Source of the DNA: Inediibacterium massiliense | GTDB lineage: Bacteria; Bacillota; Clostridia; Peptostreptococcales; Thermotaleaceae | Direction of reading: 5' to 3' | Length of the DNA stretch: 64,000 nt | Assembly: GCF_001282725.1 (NCBI RefSeq) | Contig: NZ_LN876584.1 | Location: 232,004-296,003, forward strand | In this document: positions 7,056-16,855 of the stretch, one piece after another | How the letters are laid out: each line of letters starts with the position of its first letter | Numbering within the stretch: the stretch's first letter is position 1 | The notes under the pieces: model-generated | The model's input: the letters and a program-made list of their open reading frames with translations, nothing else | Databases searched by the model: none | Told to the model about the DNA's origin: nothing | Made by a program: the position numbers and the translations under genes

Positions 7056-8204
7056 CTACTTCTCCATTTCTTCACAAATTCTTTCAATTGCCTTAATGGC
7101 CTTTTTTATATCTTCTATTGTGTTAAAATATCCCATACTAAATCGAACTGTTCCCTGCTCAAAAGTTCCTATTGTTCTATGGGCAACTGGCGCACAATGA
7201 AGGCCAGATCGTACTCCTATAGAAAAAACTTTATCTAATAAATAACTCACTTCTGAAGAATCTTCTTCTCCTATATTCATAGAAACCACAGCTGCTTGTT
7301 TTTTTTCATCCTTTGGCCCATATATTTTTACTTTCTCTATTTGTTTCAATCCTTCTAACATGCACTTGGTCAAAGATTCTTCATGCTCTCTAATTTTTTC
7401 TATTCCTTCTTTTAATATAAACTCAACTCCTGCTCCTAATCCAGCAATACCACTTGTATTTGGAGTTCCACTTTCATATCGATCTGGAAGTATATCTGGT
7501 TGTGTTAATAGTTCAGACTTACTCCCTGTTCCTCCTTCTTTCATTTGTATCAATTCTAGACCTTCTTTGATATACAAAATACCAGTTCCTTGTGGTCCTA
7601 ATAATCCTTTATGTCCTGGAGCTGCCAAAAGATCTATATTCATTTTTTGTACATCTATAGGATAGACCCCTGCTGTTTGAGCTGCATCTACTAAAAACAA
7701 AATATTAGCTTCTTTTGCAATTTTACCTACCTCATCAATTGGCATAATGGTTCCGGTTACATTCGATCCATGTGTCATAGCTATAAGCTTTGTATTTTTT
7801 TGAATAGCTTTTTTTATATCTTTTGGATTGATTTCTCCATTTTGGTTGCATTGCACAATCGTATGTTCTACTCCTATATCTTTAAGGGTCATAATTGGAC
7901 GAATCATAGAATTATGCTCCATACTAGTTGTAATCACATGATCTCCTCTTTTTAATATCCCTTTTAAAGCTAGATTTAAAGAATCTGTAGCATTGCATGT
8001 GAAAATAATTTGCATAGGATTCTCAATATGAAACAATTTGCATAAAAGTTCTCTTGTTCGATAGATGATCCTTCCAGCCTCTAGAGCTAATGCATGGCCA
8101 GATCTCCCTGGATTTGCTCCATATTTTCTCATACATACATCCATAGCTACATATACATCTTCTGGCTTAGGATAAGTTGTTGCTGCATTATCTAAATAAA
8201 TCAC
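7056..8204 (-). CDS. Cysteine desulfurase family protein (class V aminotransferase fold)
   Basis: 382 residues. PLP-dependent fold with N-terminal 'YLDNAATT', PLP Lys about residue 199 in 'APGHKGLLGPQGTG' and catalytic Cys about 337 in 'RSGLHCAPVAH'. The set fits the TIGR01977-type cysteine desulfurase family, which releases sulfur from cysteine as a persulfide for sulfur transfer. No scaffold or Fe-S assembly partner is nearby, so the acceptor is unknown. The start is GTG 8204, supported by the N-terminal family motif and a G-rich site upstream. Confidence 0.85.
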   Translation of the reverse strand: MIYLDNAATTYPKPEDVYVAMDVCMRKYGANPGRSGHALALEAGRIIYRTRELLCKLFHIENPMQIIFTCNATDSLNLALKGILKRGDHVITTSMEHNSMIRPIMTLKDIGVEHTIVQCNQNGEINPKDIKKAIQKNTKLIAMTHGSNVTGTIMPIDEVGKIAKEANILFLVDAAQTAGVYPIDVQKMNIDLLAAPGHKGLLGPQGTGILYIKEGLELIQMKEGGTGSKSELLTQPDILPDRYESGTPNTSGIAGLGAGVEFILKEGIEKIREHEESLTKCMLEGLKQIEKVKIYGPKDEKKQAAVVSMNIGEEDSSEVSYLLDKVFSIGVRSGLHCAPVAHRTIGTFEQGTVRFSMGYFNTIEDIKKAIKAIERICEEMEK

Positions 8205-8262
8205 CCTCTACACCCCACTTTATCAAATCAACCTATAGTACATATATTATGCATACCTTCTT

Positions 8263-8580
8263 TTATATGTGTTGAATGAGTATCCTTACATGATCTACAT
8301 GAAATATTTTTTTTATAGTATTTAAATATTCTCTTAAGATAATGGCTCTATAATTTTCACTATGAGTAATCAAAAGCATGTCCTTTTCATGTTTTTTTAT
8401 TTGAATCAAAGTATTAAAATATTTTTCAAAATCCTTTGGATTGATTTCTCTTTTTAATATTTGAAATTCTTCTTCTATAGAAGTATTTTTTAAACGATCC
8501 TCCATAGGAGTAAAATCCTCCATATAAATTTCTTTTGGAATATCTAACATAGATTTCATATAAATCTCTTCATTCATCAT
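8263..8580 (-). CDS. Small protein resembling DnaA domain I
   Basis: 105 residues; ATG 8580 (or 8577) follows GGGAG. No family is certain. Residues about 35-100 (FQILKREINPKDFEKYFNTL, a beta segment, then SENYRAIILREYLNTIKKIF) follow the same spacing of helices and the 'N-x-F/Y ... Y-x-x-x-I' pattern as the N-terminal domain I of this genome's DnaA ([19 protein letters not shown] ... [20 protein letters not shown]). There is no AAA+ or DNA-binding part. If real, it could bind DnaA or helicase-loading partners, but similarity is low and it could be an unrelated helical protein. Confidence 0.4.
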   Translation of the reverse strand: MMNEEIYMKSMLDIPKEIYMEDFTPMEDRLKNTSIEEEFQILKREINPKDFEKYFNTLIQIKKHEKDMLLITHSENYRAIILREYLNTIKKIFHVDHVRILIQHI

Positions 8581-8642
8581 CCTATCTCCCTATCTCTTTT
8601 ACTCATATTATATCAAAGATATAAAAATTTCATTCTTATTTT

Positions 8643-10016
8643 TTATTGATCCGTTCTATGTCTCATTCGCATTTGAGGACTTTTATAAAGAAGCATCATA
8701 AACCATGTAGTTAAAATAATTCCTTTAATAACACTACTCATACTAATACTCCACCATACTCCATTTAATCCTAATAATTTTTCAGAAGAAATAATCTTTG
8801 CTACTGGAACTCTAAGACCAGTAAAAACAATTCCTATAACAGATGGAGGAATTGTACGTCCAATTCCATTGAAAGCTCCAGTTGTAGTAATTTCTATACA
8901 AATAAACAATTGAGACAAACCTAAAATTCTTAAATATTCAACTCCATAATCAATCGCCTCTTTTTCTGGTATAAATACTGAAAATATGGGCTTTGCTCCT
9001 AATATTAATAACAACGTTGCAAAAACTCCTATACATCCTACTATTCCTAGAGCAATAAAATATCCTTTATAAATTCTTTCTCCTTTTCTTGCTCCATAAT
9101 TTTGGCCTACAAAAGTTCCAAGAGCTGTTGAGAATCCTCCTGCTGTCATCCAAGAAATAGCTTCAATCTGAGCACCTACCTTTTGAACTGCAATGGGTAC
9201 AGGCCCCCAATGAGCAACAATTCTTGCAATAAACATAGAAAATATAGTAAACAAACCATTTTGAAACCCTACAGGAGATCCTATTTTTATTATTTTTTTC
9301 ATATAATCCATTTCTGGTTTCTTAAATAAAGAAAAGTTATTAAATAGTATAAATTTTCCTCTAATATTTAAAATAAAGCTTATAGTTACAATCAATTGAG
9401 CACTAATAGTTGCAATAGCGGCACCCTTTACTCCTAAAGCAGGAATAGGACCTAATCCAAATATTAATAAAGGATCTAATAACATATTTGCAACTAGTCC
9501 AATACAATTCATAATAAAAGGAGTTTTACTATTTCCATAACCATTTAAAATTCCTGTTAATACAGGATTTAAAAAATAAAAAACAAAGCCTAAGGTTACA
9601 ATCACCAAATAATCAATAGCTTTTTCAATAACCTCTTGATCTCCTATATTAAAAAAGTCAATAAGTTCGTTTCGAAACAATAAAATAACCGCTCCATATA
9701 ATATGGCTAACAAAATAATCAATTGAATTGTATTTTGAACATATCCTTTTGCACTCTTTATATCCTCTTTTCCTATAGATTGAGCCACTCCTATTTCAGC
9801 AGCAGTCTTTGGTATTAATATAAATGCCATAGCAAGCCAAGTAAAAAATCCTGCTGTTCCTACAGCTGCTACAGATTTGCTTCCTACCCTTCCAATCCAG
9901 ATCATATCTGTCATATTGTAAGCCATTTGAACAAAAGCAGTACCTGTAATGGGGATAGCTAGTTTGATTAAAGCTTTTGAAATACTTCCCTCTGTTAACT
10001 TCGTATTTTTCATCAT
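8643..10016 (-). CDS. MATE family efflux transporter
   Basis: 457 residues, 12 predicted membrane helices in two six-helix halves. Signature stretches include 'EGSISKALIKLAIPITGTAFVQMAYNMTDMIWIGR' near the start and 'PVGFQNGLFTIFSMFIARIV' at the start of the second half. MATE proteins export cationic drugs or metabolites using Na+ or H+; the substrate cannot be told from sequence. AAGGAG lies 8 bases before ATG 10016. Monocistronic. Confidence 0.9.
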   Translation of the reverse strand: MMKNTKLTEGSISKALIKLAIPITGTAFVQMAYNMTDMIWIGRVGSKSVAAVGTAGFFTWLAMAFILIPKTAAEIGVAQSIGKEDIKSAKGYVQNTIQLIILLAILYGAVILLFRNELIDFFNIGDQEVIEKAIDYLVIVTLGFVFYFLNPVLTGILNGYGNSKTPFIMNCIGLVANMLLDPLLIFGLGPIPALGVKGAAIATISAQLIVTISFILNIRGKFILFNNFSLFKKPEMDYMKKIIKIGSPVGFQNGLFTIFSMFIARIVAHWGPVPIAVQKVGAQIEAISWMTAGGFSTALGTFVGQNYGARKGERIYKGYFIALGIVGCIGVFATLLLILGAKPIFSVFIPEKEAIDYGVEYLRILGLSQLFICIEITTTGAFNGIGRTIPPSVIGIVFTGLRVPVAKIISSEKLLGLNGVWWSISMSSVIKGIILTTWFMMLLYKSPQMRMRHRTDQ

Positions 10017-10077
10017 AATATTTTCTCCTTCTATAACTATAAATCTTCATATATATAAAATATGATTGATTGCATCA

Positions 10078-10833
10078 TTATATCATATACCTATTTGTTC
10101 TATTTAAAATAGAAAATACCATCATTCCTATTATGATTCCATCAATAAATGTAACTATATAAGTCCCTATATAAAAAATATGTATCTGATCCATTAAAGA
10201 GATTCTTCCTAATAAAAAAAGTACAGCTATCATGAAAATAAAACTATAATAAAAAAGTTTTCTCTTTGTACTCCAATAGAAAAGAGAATAATTTTTAAAC
10301 CTTCTCTTTTGATAGATATAAAAAAGAATAATGAAAAATCCTAAAAAAGTACTTCCATGCTGCAGCAATTTATAAACTGGGATAAAATGATTCATTATTA
10401 CAATATTTTTTGTTAAAAGCGAAATTTTTTGTACAAAAAATCCTCTGCCATGAGTAAATCCATCCCACAAGACATGAGAAATCATTCCTAATAAAGATGA
10501 ATATACAAAAATAATATATTCATTTATAGAACTTAATCTCCATTTTTCATAAGCAATATAACTATACCAACGATCTAATGGAGTAGGTAAGCTCATGATA
10601 AAAGATTTTTTTATCAACATATGAAATAAATAAGCAAAAATAAAGCATAGTGGTAAATTTAAAACAAAAAATCCTAATAAAGAATGACCAATTGTTCTTA
10701 TTGGTCTAAATTTTAAAAAATATTCAAAATCTGGAGCCATACTTCCTAAAATCAAAGCTGTTAAATTAAAATACTTTGTATACTTGTCTTTGATAGGTAA
10801 AACAATAGCTGGATGTGAAAAAGTAAATGGCAT
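10078..10833 (-). CDS. DUF4184 family integral membrane protein
   Basis: 251 residues. The start MPFTFSHPAIVLPIK and then 'LTALILGSMAPDFEYFL' are the hallmarks of DUF4184 membrane proteins. The conserved His and Asp residues (SHP, APDFEY, HVLWDGFTH) recall the metal-binding residues of the YdjM/LexA-regulated hydrolase group. About six membrane helices. Function unproven. It lies just after the terminator of parAB. Confidence 0.8.
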   Translation of the reverse strand: MPFTFSHPAIVLPIKDKYTKYFNLTALILGSMAPDFEYFLKFRPIRTIGHSLLGFFVLNLPLCFIFAYLFHMLIKKSFIMSLPTPLDRWYSYIAYEKWRLSSINEYIIFVYSSLLGMISHVLWDGFTHGRGFFVQKISLLTKNIVIMNHFIPVYKLLQHGSTFLGFFIILFYIYQKRRFKNYSLFYWSTKRKLFYYSFIFMIAVLFLLGRISLMDQIHIFYIGTYIVTFIDGIIIGMMVFSILNRTNRYMI

Positions 10834-10864
10834 ATATTACCCCTTTTCTTTTATACTCTGTCAA

Positions 10865-10888
10865 AAAACAAACCGCTCTATAGCGGTT
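10865..10888 (-). terminator. Terminator downstream of parAB
   Basis: AACCGCTCTATAGCGGTT (10871-10888) is a perfect palindrome followed leftward by TGTTTTTTG. A decayed copy of the same palindrome lies on the other side of the repeat element, at 11070-11087. Confidence 0.7.
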
Positions 10889-11069
10889 CCAGACTGTTGA
10901 CAAACTATATTTTAGCAAAGTCATAAAAATGAGGAATAATTATTGAGAATTTGTGAAAATATAGAATAAGTGAGAAAATGATTAGCATCACACTGTTTGA
11001 GCATAGCGAGTTTGTAATGCTATTTTCGATCGTTTCTTTATATTTTCCAAATTTGAAATTACAAGCTAA
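10889..11069 (-). repeat. Dispersed foldback element, copy 1 (between parB and its terminator)
   Basis: Same sequence as the copies at 32263-32467, 50036-50248 and 62410-62677, read leftward. The conserved core has the hairpin AGCATTACA...TGTRATGCT and the right end CAAAGTCATAAAAA...CAGACTG. The left terminal segment is deleted here. It is flanked by 18-bp palindromes (10871-10888 and 11070-11087) that differ at four positions, all transitions, and are best read as a decayed target duplication of the parAB terminator. No coding capacity. Apart from this element and the parS-like site, the parB-DUF4184 gap holds nothing I recognise. Confidence 0.75.
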
Positions 11070-11143
11070 AACCACTTTATAACAGTTCTTATTTTATATC
11101 AATTTTAACATAATTTTCTACTTTTATGACCTCTTTTTATGAA

Positions 11144-11159
11144 AGTTTCACATGAAACA
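11144..11159. other. parS: parS-like site
   Basis: AGTTTCACATGAAACA differs at two positions from the ParB target TGTTTCACGTGAAACA. It abuts the end of parB. A likely ParB (Spo0J) binding site near the origin. Confidence 0.6.
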
Positions 11160-12032
11160 TCAGCTTACACTTCCCCTTAATACCTCTATTAATCTTTCTA
11201 ATTCATCCTCGCTATAATATTCAATTTCTATTTTTCCTTTTTTCTTACCCTTTATGATATTTACTTTTGTTCCTAGCCTTTCTTTTAACACATCCTCTAT
11301 ATAAGAAATATGATTATCTTTTTTTATTTTGGGTTTAGGTTGTTCTTTTTTATTTTCGAGCATCTTTGTAATAATATTTTCTGTTTCTCTTACAGATAAA
11401 CCATTTTGAATGATTCCTTCAGCCAATTGCTTTTGTAAATTATGATCTCCTATACGCAGTAAAGCTCTTGCATGTCCACTAGAAATCAATTGATCAATCA
11501 ACATATTTTGCACTTCTTCTGTCAGATTTAAAAGTCTTACGGTATTGGCAATATAAGGTCTACTTTTTCCAATGCTACATGATATTTCTTCTTGGGTAAC
11601 TTTATATTTCTCCATCAAATTCTTATATGCAAAAGCTTCTTCTATAGGATTTAAATCCTCCCTTTGAATATTTTCTATTAAAGCAATCTCCATACGTCCC
11701 TGTTCATCTATCTCTTTTATGATACATGGAATTTCATCTAATTCTGCTTGTTTACAAGCCTTCCATCTTCTTTCTCCTGCTATGATTTCATATCCTTGTC
11801 CAATAGGTCTAATAACAATAGGTTGAATGACTCCATGATTTTTAATAGATTCTGATAAAGTTTCTAATTTTTCTTTATTAAAATGTTTACGAGGTTGATT
11901 TTTATTAGGTCTAATTTTATGAATAGAAATCATTTCTATATTTCCTTTATTCTCATTTTGAATATCATCATCTTTTTTGTCTGGAATCAAAGCACTAAGC
12001 CCTTTTCCTAAAACATTTCTTCTTTTAGCCAT
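11160..12032 (-). CDS. parB: Chromosome partitioning protein ParB (Spo0J)
   Basis: 290 residues. Starts MAKRRNVLGKGLSALIPD. The N-terminal CTPase domain (about 30-125) includes 'NQPRK' and 'GERRWKACKQA', then comes the helix-turn-helix with 'TQEEISCSIGKSRPYIANTVRLL' (about 145-170), and a C-terminal dimerization domain ends near 290. ParB loads at parS sites, spreads as a CTP-dependent clamp, and organizes origins. Its ATG directly follows the parA stop, so the two are translationally coupled. Two parS-like sites lie in the window (11144 and 32216). Confidence 0.95.
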   Translation of the reverse strand: MAKRRNVLGKGLSALIPDKKDDDIQNENKGNIEMISIHKIRPNKNQPRKHFNKEKLETLSESIKNHGVIQPIVIRPIGQGYEIIAGERRWKACKQAELDEIPCIIKEIDEQGRMEIALIENIQREDLNPIEEAFAYKNLMEKYKVTQEEISCSIGKSRPYIANTVRLLNLTEEVQNMLIDQLISSGHARALLRIGDHNLQKQLAEGIIQNGLSVRETENIITKMLENKKEQPKPKIKKDNHISYIEDVLKERLGTKVNIIKGKKKGKIEIEYYSEDELERLIEVLRGSVS

Positions 12033-12818
12033 CTAGATCACATCCCCTTCTATATCTTCTTCTAAATATAAAAATTCTTCCGCAAACTCTGAATAGGCTT
12101 GTGCTCCTTTAGATTTTGGATCATATTCGATAATAGATAAACCATAGCTTGGAGCTTCTGCAAGTCTTACATTTCTAGGTATCAACGTAGTATATACTTT
12201 TCCTTTAAAATATTTTTTTACTTCATCTACTACTTGTATAGATAGGTTGGTTCTCCCATCAAACATACTTAAAACAACCCCTTGAATTTGAAGATTTGGG
12301 TTTAAATTATTCCGTACTAATTCAATGGTATTCATAAGTTGACTAACTCCTTCTAGGGCATAATATTCACATTGAATGGGAATCATCACGCTATCTACTG
12401 CCGTTAATGAGTTAATTGTTAGAAGCCCCAATGAAGGTGGACAATCTATAAAAATATAATCATATTCATCCTTTACCTTGTTTATGGCATTTTTTAATTT
12501 GTTTTCCCTATCTTCCAGATAAGTCATTTCAATTTCGGCTCCTGCTAATTGAACACTGGAAGGAATAATGGATAGATTTTCTTTTATATCTTTTATAATA
12601 CAATCTGTAATATCTATATCATGAATTAATAGATCATACATAGTTACATCTACATGATCTTTATCTATTCCTAAACCACTTGTTGTATTTCCTTGAGGAT
12701 CTATATCTACAACAAGTATTTTTTTTCCTTTACTAGCCAAACATGCACTTAAATTTACATTTGTTGTGGTTTTGCCTACACCACCTTTTTGATTAAAAAC
12801 TGCAATCACTTTTCCCAC
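12033..12818 (-). CDS. parA: Chromosome partitioning ATPase ParA (Soj)
   Basis: About 261 residues from GTG 12818, giving the usual N-terminus GKVIAVFNQKGGVGKTTT; GTG 12827 falls on the GAGGTG ribosome site. Deviant Walker A 'KGGVGKTT', Walker B 'YIFIDCPPSLGLLT', and late 'RNVRLAEAPSYGLSI' are all standard. It works with ParB in origin segregation and, in Bacillus-type bacteria, in control of DnaA. The operon has no other gene upstream; the strand switches at about 12830-12960. Confidence 0.95.
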   Translation of the reverse strand: MGKVIAVFNQKGGVGKTTTNVNLSACLASKGKKILVVDIDPQGNTTSGLGIDKDHVDVTMYDLLIHDIDITDCIIKDIKENLSIIPSSVQLAGAEIEMTYLEDRENKLKNAINKVKDEYDYIFIDCPPSLGLLTINSLTAVDSVMIPIQCEYYALEGVSQLMNTIELVRNNLNPNLQIQGVVLSMFDGRTNLSIQVVDEVKKYFKGKVYTTLIPRNVRLAEAPSYGLSIIEYDPKSKGAQAYSEFAEEFLYLEEDIEGDVI

Positions 12819-12966
12819 CCTAATCACCTCATCTATTTTTATATTAATATAGACTTCGTTATGGCTTTTATTATTCCTCTATAAAGACTCAGAAAATTCG
12901 TTCTAAATCAAAATTTTTTTCATATAATATATCATGTTTCATTCCTATCTTTAGGAGGGCTTTTAT

Positions 12967-13236
12967 ATGCTTCGGGTTATTATGACTTCTTTTTGGATTG
13001 TATTTATTGCAGAATTAGGAGATAAGACACAACTTCAAACTATGCTTTTAGCTACTCAATCAAAATCTATATTAGGTGTATTCATTGGGGCTTCTTGTGC
13101 ATTAGTACTAAGTGCTTTTTTAGGAGTACTGGCAGGATCTTATATTACAAAATTCATTCCTCCACATTATCTTCAATTTGCTGCTGGAATTGCCTTCATC
13201 ATTATTGGAGTACTCACATTATTAGGAAAAGTATAA
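12967..13236 (+). CDS. Half-size GDT1/UPF0016 (TMEM165-like) membrane transporter
   Basis: 89 residues, three predicted helices, with the family motif E-x-G-D-K-[TS] in 'IAELGDKTQLQTMLLA'. Full-length GDT1 proteins have two such halves and are linked to Mn2+/Ca2+ transport; single-half forms would work as dimers or with a second half-gene. No partner half is adjacent. TTTAGGAGGG precedes ATG 12967. Lone rightward gene in an otherwise leftward block. Confidence 0.8.
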   Translation: MLRVIMTSFWIVFIAELGDKTQLQTMLLATQSKSILGVFIGASCALVLSAFLGVLAGSYITKFIPPHYLQFAAGIAFIIIGVLTLLGKV

Positions 13237-13285
13237 TGTGCAAATCTCTCCAACAAATACATAGCTATATTTTCCTATTTAGACA

Positions 13286-13316
13286 AAAAGCCGCAGGATA
13301 AATGCCTGCAGCTTTT
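13286..13316. terminator. Bidirectional terminator between GDT1-like gene and noc
   Basis: AAAAGCCGCAGG (13287-13296) pairs with CCTGCAGCTTTT (13305-13316) with one mismatch. The A- and T-tracts on the two sides serve both converging genes. Confidence 0.75.
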
Positions 13317-14117
13317 CTACTGTTTTTTAGGAATTCTTACAACTACTTCTACATATTCGCCTTTGTCTAATTGTTTATATTCGGCATTTAACCCCGTTTC
13401 TTTAATAGCATTATATGCATTTTTTAAAGTATTTAAATAAATTCTAAAATTAAAAGCACTTTTCATTCTTTGCTTTGAATTTTCTTCTTTCGGTCTAGTC
13501 ATTTCTTCTAATATTTCTGTAATTCTCTTTTCTGTCTTTTTTACATTTAAATCTTTTTCTAGAATTTCTTTCATGACCATAAGCTGAAGCTTTTCATCAT
13601 GAAGCTTAAGTAATGCTCTTCCATGTCTTTCTGTTAATCCATTTTCAATAAGCAATTCTTGTATTCTATCTGGAAGTTTCAATATTCTTAATTTATTGGC
13701 AATAGTAGATTGATTTTTTCCCACATTTTTTGCAATTTCTTGTTGAGTCAAATCATGATCTTCCATTAAATGAAGATATCCTTGTGCCTCCTCTATAAAA
13801 TTTAAATCTTCTCTTTGTAAATTCTCAATTAACGCCAAAACAGCAGAATCTTCATCGCTCATTTCTGATACAATAGCTGGAATAGTAATTAAATTAGCAA
13901 GTTTTGCAGCTCTTAATCTTCTTTCTCCTGCTACAAGCTCATAACTATCCTCACCTATTTTTCGAACACTGATAGGCTGTAATACTCCATATATTTTTAT
14001 AGATTCACTCAATTCTTCGAGATTGCTTTTTTTAAATACTCTTCTAGGTTGATAAGGATTTGGTAATATGGAATCGACCGGAATTTGCAGAACTGCTATG
14101 TTTTGATCTTTTATCAT
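13317..14117 (-). CDS. noc: ParB-like nucleoid occlusion protein Noc
   Basis: 266 residues from ATG 14117. ParB fold: 'NPYQPRRVF', CTP-binding 'GERRLRAAKLA', helix-turn-helix 'TQQEIAKNVGKNQSTIANKLRIL'. It sits beside rsmG, the usual place of noc, separate from parB. Noc binds scattered sites and blocks division over the chromosome. The N-terminus is short: I do not see the long amphipathic membrane-targeting segment of Bacillus Noc, so membrane contact may differ. A second chromosomal ParB is the alternative name. Confidence 0.85.
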   Translation of the reverse strand: MIKDQNIAVLQIPVDSILPNPYQPRRVFKKSNLEELSESIKIYGVLQPISVRKIGEDSYELVAGERRLRAAKLANLITIPAIVSEMSDEDSAVLALIENLQREDLNFIEEAQGYLHLMEDHDLTQQEIAKNVGKNQSTIANKLRILKLPDRIQELLIENGLTERHGRALLKLHDEKLQLMVMKEILEKDLNVKKTEKRITEILEEMTRPKEENSKQRMKSAFNFRIYLNTLKNAYNAIKETGLNAEYKQLDKGEYVEVVVRIPKKQ

Positions 14118-14238
14118 CACTGATCTTCCCCTTATACAGAACTATTCTAAATTATATTTATTCGTCAAAAATATGATACTTCCTTCCATTTTTTTAAATC
14201 TTTTCATAATTTTATTCAACAAAATACTTGACAACTCA

Positions 14239-14958
14239 TTATATAAGTGGTTTTTTCGTTGGAGTTCCTGCTTTTCTTGGGTATTTTGTCGAAGTTTCTT
14301 TGATCTTTTGTATCACAACAACATTATGATGAAGATCAGAGAAAGGAAGAGCTATATCTCTTTTTTCTATAAACTTTCCTCCCAATATTTGAATGGATCT
14401 TTGTGCATTTTCCATCTCCTCTTCAATATTAGGTCCTTTTTGACAAATAAAATATCCTCCAACCCTTACAAATGGTAAACAATATTCGCATAAAATATTT
14501 AGTTGGGCTACAGCTCTCGCTACAGCTACATCATATTTTTCTCTAAAATCTTTATTTTGTCCATAATCCTCTGCTCTTCCATGTTCAAAAGATACATTTT
14601 TTAAACCTATGTCATTACATACTGTTTCTAAAAACTTAATTCTTTTATTTAAAGAATCTAATAAAGTTAATTGAACATCCTTATCATAAATATGAATAGG
14701 GATACCAGGAAATCCAGCTCCTGTTCCTACATCTATTATTTTATCACCTTTTTTAATATAAGGAATACTCATACAAGATAAAGAGTCTAAAAAGTGTTTG
14801 ATCATTACTTCTTGATCTTCTGTAATAGCCGTTAAATTCACATTTTTATTCCATTCCACTAATAAATCTTTATAAGTTAAAAATTGATTGATTTGCTCTT
14901 CATCTAAAGAAAGTCCTAATCTCTTAGCTCCTTCTCTTAAAATCTCTTCATTATTCAT
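14239..14958 (-). CDS. rsmG: 16S rRNA (guanine-N7) methyltransferase RsmG (GidB)
   Basis: 239 residues from ATG 14958 (GAGGTG six bases upstream; GTG 14967 lies inside that site). SAM-binding motif '[12 protein letters not shown]' and the family's 'NLTAITE' and 'FLDSL' are present. It methylates N7 of G527 in 16S rRNA. The start overlaps the end of mnmG by eight bases, so the two are co-translated. There is a C-terminal basic tail of about 15 residues. Confidence 0.95.
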   Translation of the reverse strand: MNNEEILREGAKRLGLSLDEEQINQFLTYKDLLVEWNKNVNLTAITEDQEVMIKHFLDSLSCMSIPYIKKGDKIIDVGTGAGFPGIPIHIYDKDVQLTLLDSLNKRIKFLETVCNDIGLKNVSFEHGRAEDYGQNKDFREKYDVAVARAVAQLNILCEYCLPFVRVGGYFICQKGPNIEEEMENAQRSIQILGGKFIEKRDIALPFSDLHHNVVVIQKIKETSTKYPRKAGTPTKKPLI

Positions 14959-16843
14959 TTTTTTCACCTCTTCTTCTTTGCTGTTCTAAATAAATTAAAA
15001 GAACAGAAATATCAGCAGGAGATACTCCAGATATACGAGATGCTTGTCCTACTGAAAGAGGTTTGATGGAATCTAGCTTTTGTCTTGCCTCTATTCTTAA
15101 TCCATCTATTTTACTATAATCTATATGGGCACTTAATTTTTTCATTTCAAGCTTTTTAAATTGTTCTATTTGTTTTAATTGTTTTTCAATATATCCTTCA
15201 TACTTAATTTGTATTTCACATTGCTCTATTACTTCAATAGGAAGATCCTTTCGATTTTGATCTACTTCTTCTAAAATATTATAAGTAATCTGAGGTCTTT
15301 TTAATAAATCATATAAAGAAATACCATTTTTTAGAGGTGCCTCATTTATATTTTCAAGTAAATCATTAATTTGAGAAGGTTTTATATTTGTTTCTTTTAA
15401 TCTTTTCATTTCTTGTTCTATTTTTTCTTTTTTATTTAAAAATTTATTCCATCTCTCTTCTGTCACAAGTCCTATCTCATAACCTTTTTGTGTAAGTCTT
15501 AAATCTGCATTATCTTGTCTAAGTACAAGTCTATACTCTGAACGAGAAGTCATCATTCTATAAGGTTCATTGGTTCCTTTTGTTACTAAATCATCAATTA
15601 AAACGCCTATATAAGCCTCCGAACGATCCAATATAAAAGGGTCCTTGCCCTCCATTTTAAGGGCTGCATTCATTCCTGCCATAAGTCCTTGTGCAGCTGC
15701 TTCTTCATATCCTGAACTTCCATTAAATTGTCCTGCTGAAAACAATCCTTCAATATCTTTGCATTCTAGTGTTAAATTTAATTGCAAAGGATCTATACAA
15801 TCATATTCAATAGCATAAGCAGGTCTCATAATTTTTACATTTTCAAGTCCTAAAATACTTCTATAAAACTTTAATTGTACATCTTCTGGAAGACTTGTAG
15901 ACATTCCTTGTACATACATCTCATTTGTATACAAACCTTCTGGTTCAATAAAAAGCTGATGCCTTTTTTTATCTGCAAATCTAACGACTTTATCTTCTAT
16001 AGAAGGACAATATCTAGGTCCTGTTCCTTCAATATCTCCTCCATACATGGCCGATCTATGAATATTTTCTTTAATAATTTCGTGAGTATTTTCATTTGTA
16101 TATGTAAGCCAACAAGGAACTTGTTCTTTTTCTAAAGAATCATTCATAAAAGAAAATGGAACAATTCTTTCATCTCCAGGCTGCTTCTCCATTTTAGAAA
16201 AATCTAACGTTTTTTGATCTACTCTTGCAGGTGTTCCTGTTTTAAATCTTCTCATATGAAGTCCAATATTTTTTAAGCTTTGAGTAAGCTTTTTAGAAGG
16301 AGCCAATCCATTAGGTCCACTTTCATAATTTACCCCTCCTATAAATATTTTGCCTCCTAAATAAGTACCTGTAGCTAAAATAACAGTTTTTGCATAATAT
16401 ACAGATCCAGTACTCGTGACTACACCTTTTACCTTTTGATCCTCTACAAGAATTTCAATAACTTCACCTTGTTTTAAATCTAAATTAGGTTCATTTTCTA
16501 ATACTTTTTTCATTTCCATATGATAAAGCTGTTTGTCTGCTTGAGCTCTTAGGGAATGAACAGCAGGTCCTTTTGCAGTATTAAGCATTCTACTTTGTAT
16601 AAATGCTTTATCAATAATAATACCCATCTCTCCTCCTAATGCATCAATTTCTCTTACTAGATGTCCTTTTCCTGTACCTCCTATAGAAGGGTTACATGGA
16701 AGCATAGCTATAGAATCTAAATTGATTGACAATAATAAAGTACTATATCCCATTCTAGCTGTAGCTAAAGCAGCTTCACAACCTGCATGTCCAGCTCCAA
16801 TAACGATTGTATCAAAATTTCCTGCATCAAATTTTTCAAACAT
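14951..16843 (-). CDS. mnmG: tRNA uridine-5-carboxymethylaminomethyl modification enzyme MnmG (GidA)
   Basis: 630 residues, full length. FAD-binding '[17 protein letters not shown]' at residues about 15-31, '[16 protein letters not shown]', and the C-terminal helical domain with '[20 protein letters not shown]'. With MnmE it installs the cmnm5 group on U34 of several tRNAs. It is 12 bases downstream of mnmE in one operon mnmE-mnmG-rsmG. Confidence 0.97.
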   Translation of the reverse strand: MFEKFDAGNFDTIVIGAGHAGCEAALATARMGYSTLLLSINLDSIAMLPCNPSIGGTGKGHLVREIDALGGEMGIIIDKAFIQSRMLNTAKGPAVHSLRAQADKQLYHMEMKKVLENEPNLDLKQGEVIEILVEDQKVKGVVTSTGSVYYAKTVILATGTYLGGKIFIGGVNYESGPNGLAPSKKLTQSLKNIGLHMRRFKTGTPARVDQKTLDFSKMEKQPGDERIVPFSFMNDSLEKEQVPCWLTYTNENTHEIIKENIHRSAMYGGDIEGTGPRYCPSIEDKVVRFADKKRHQLFIEPEGLYTNEMYVQGMSTSLPEDVQLKFYRSILGLENVKIMRPAYAIEYDCIDPLQLNLTLECKDIEGLFSAGQFNGSSGYEEAAAQGLMAGMNAALKMEGKDPFILDRSEAYIGVLIDDLVTKGTNEPYRMMTSRSEYRLVLRQDNADLRLTQKGYEIGLVTEERWNKFLNKKEKIEQEMKRLKETNIKPSQINDLLENINEAPLKNGISLYDLLKRPQITYNILEEVDQNRKDLPIEVIEQCEIQIKYEGYIEKQLKQIEQFKKLEMKKLSAHIDYSKIDGLRIEARQKLDSIKPLSVGQASRISGVSPADISVLLIYLEQQRRRGEKNE

Positions 16844-16855
16844 ATATTTTTCCTC

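Noticed and set aside
7360..7665. 101-codon frame on the plus strand
   Set aside because: Antisense shadow of the cysteine desulfurase gene; no ribosome site and unlikely composition.
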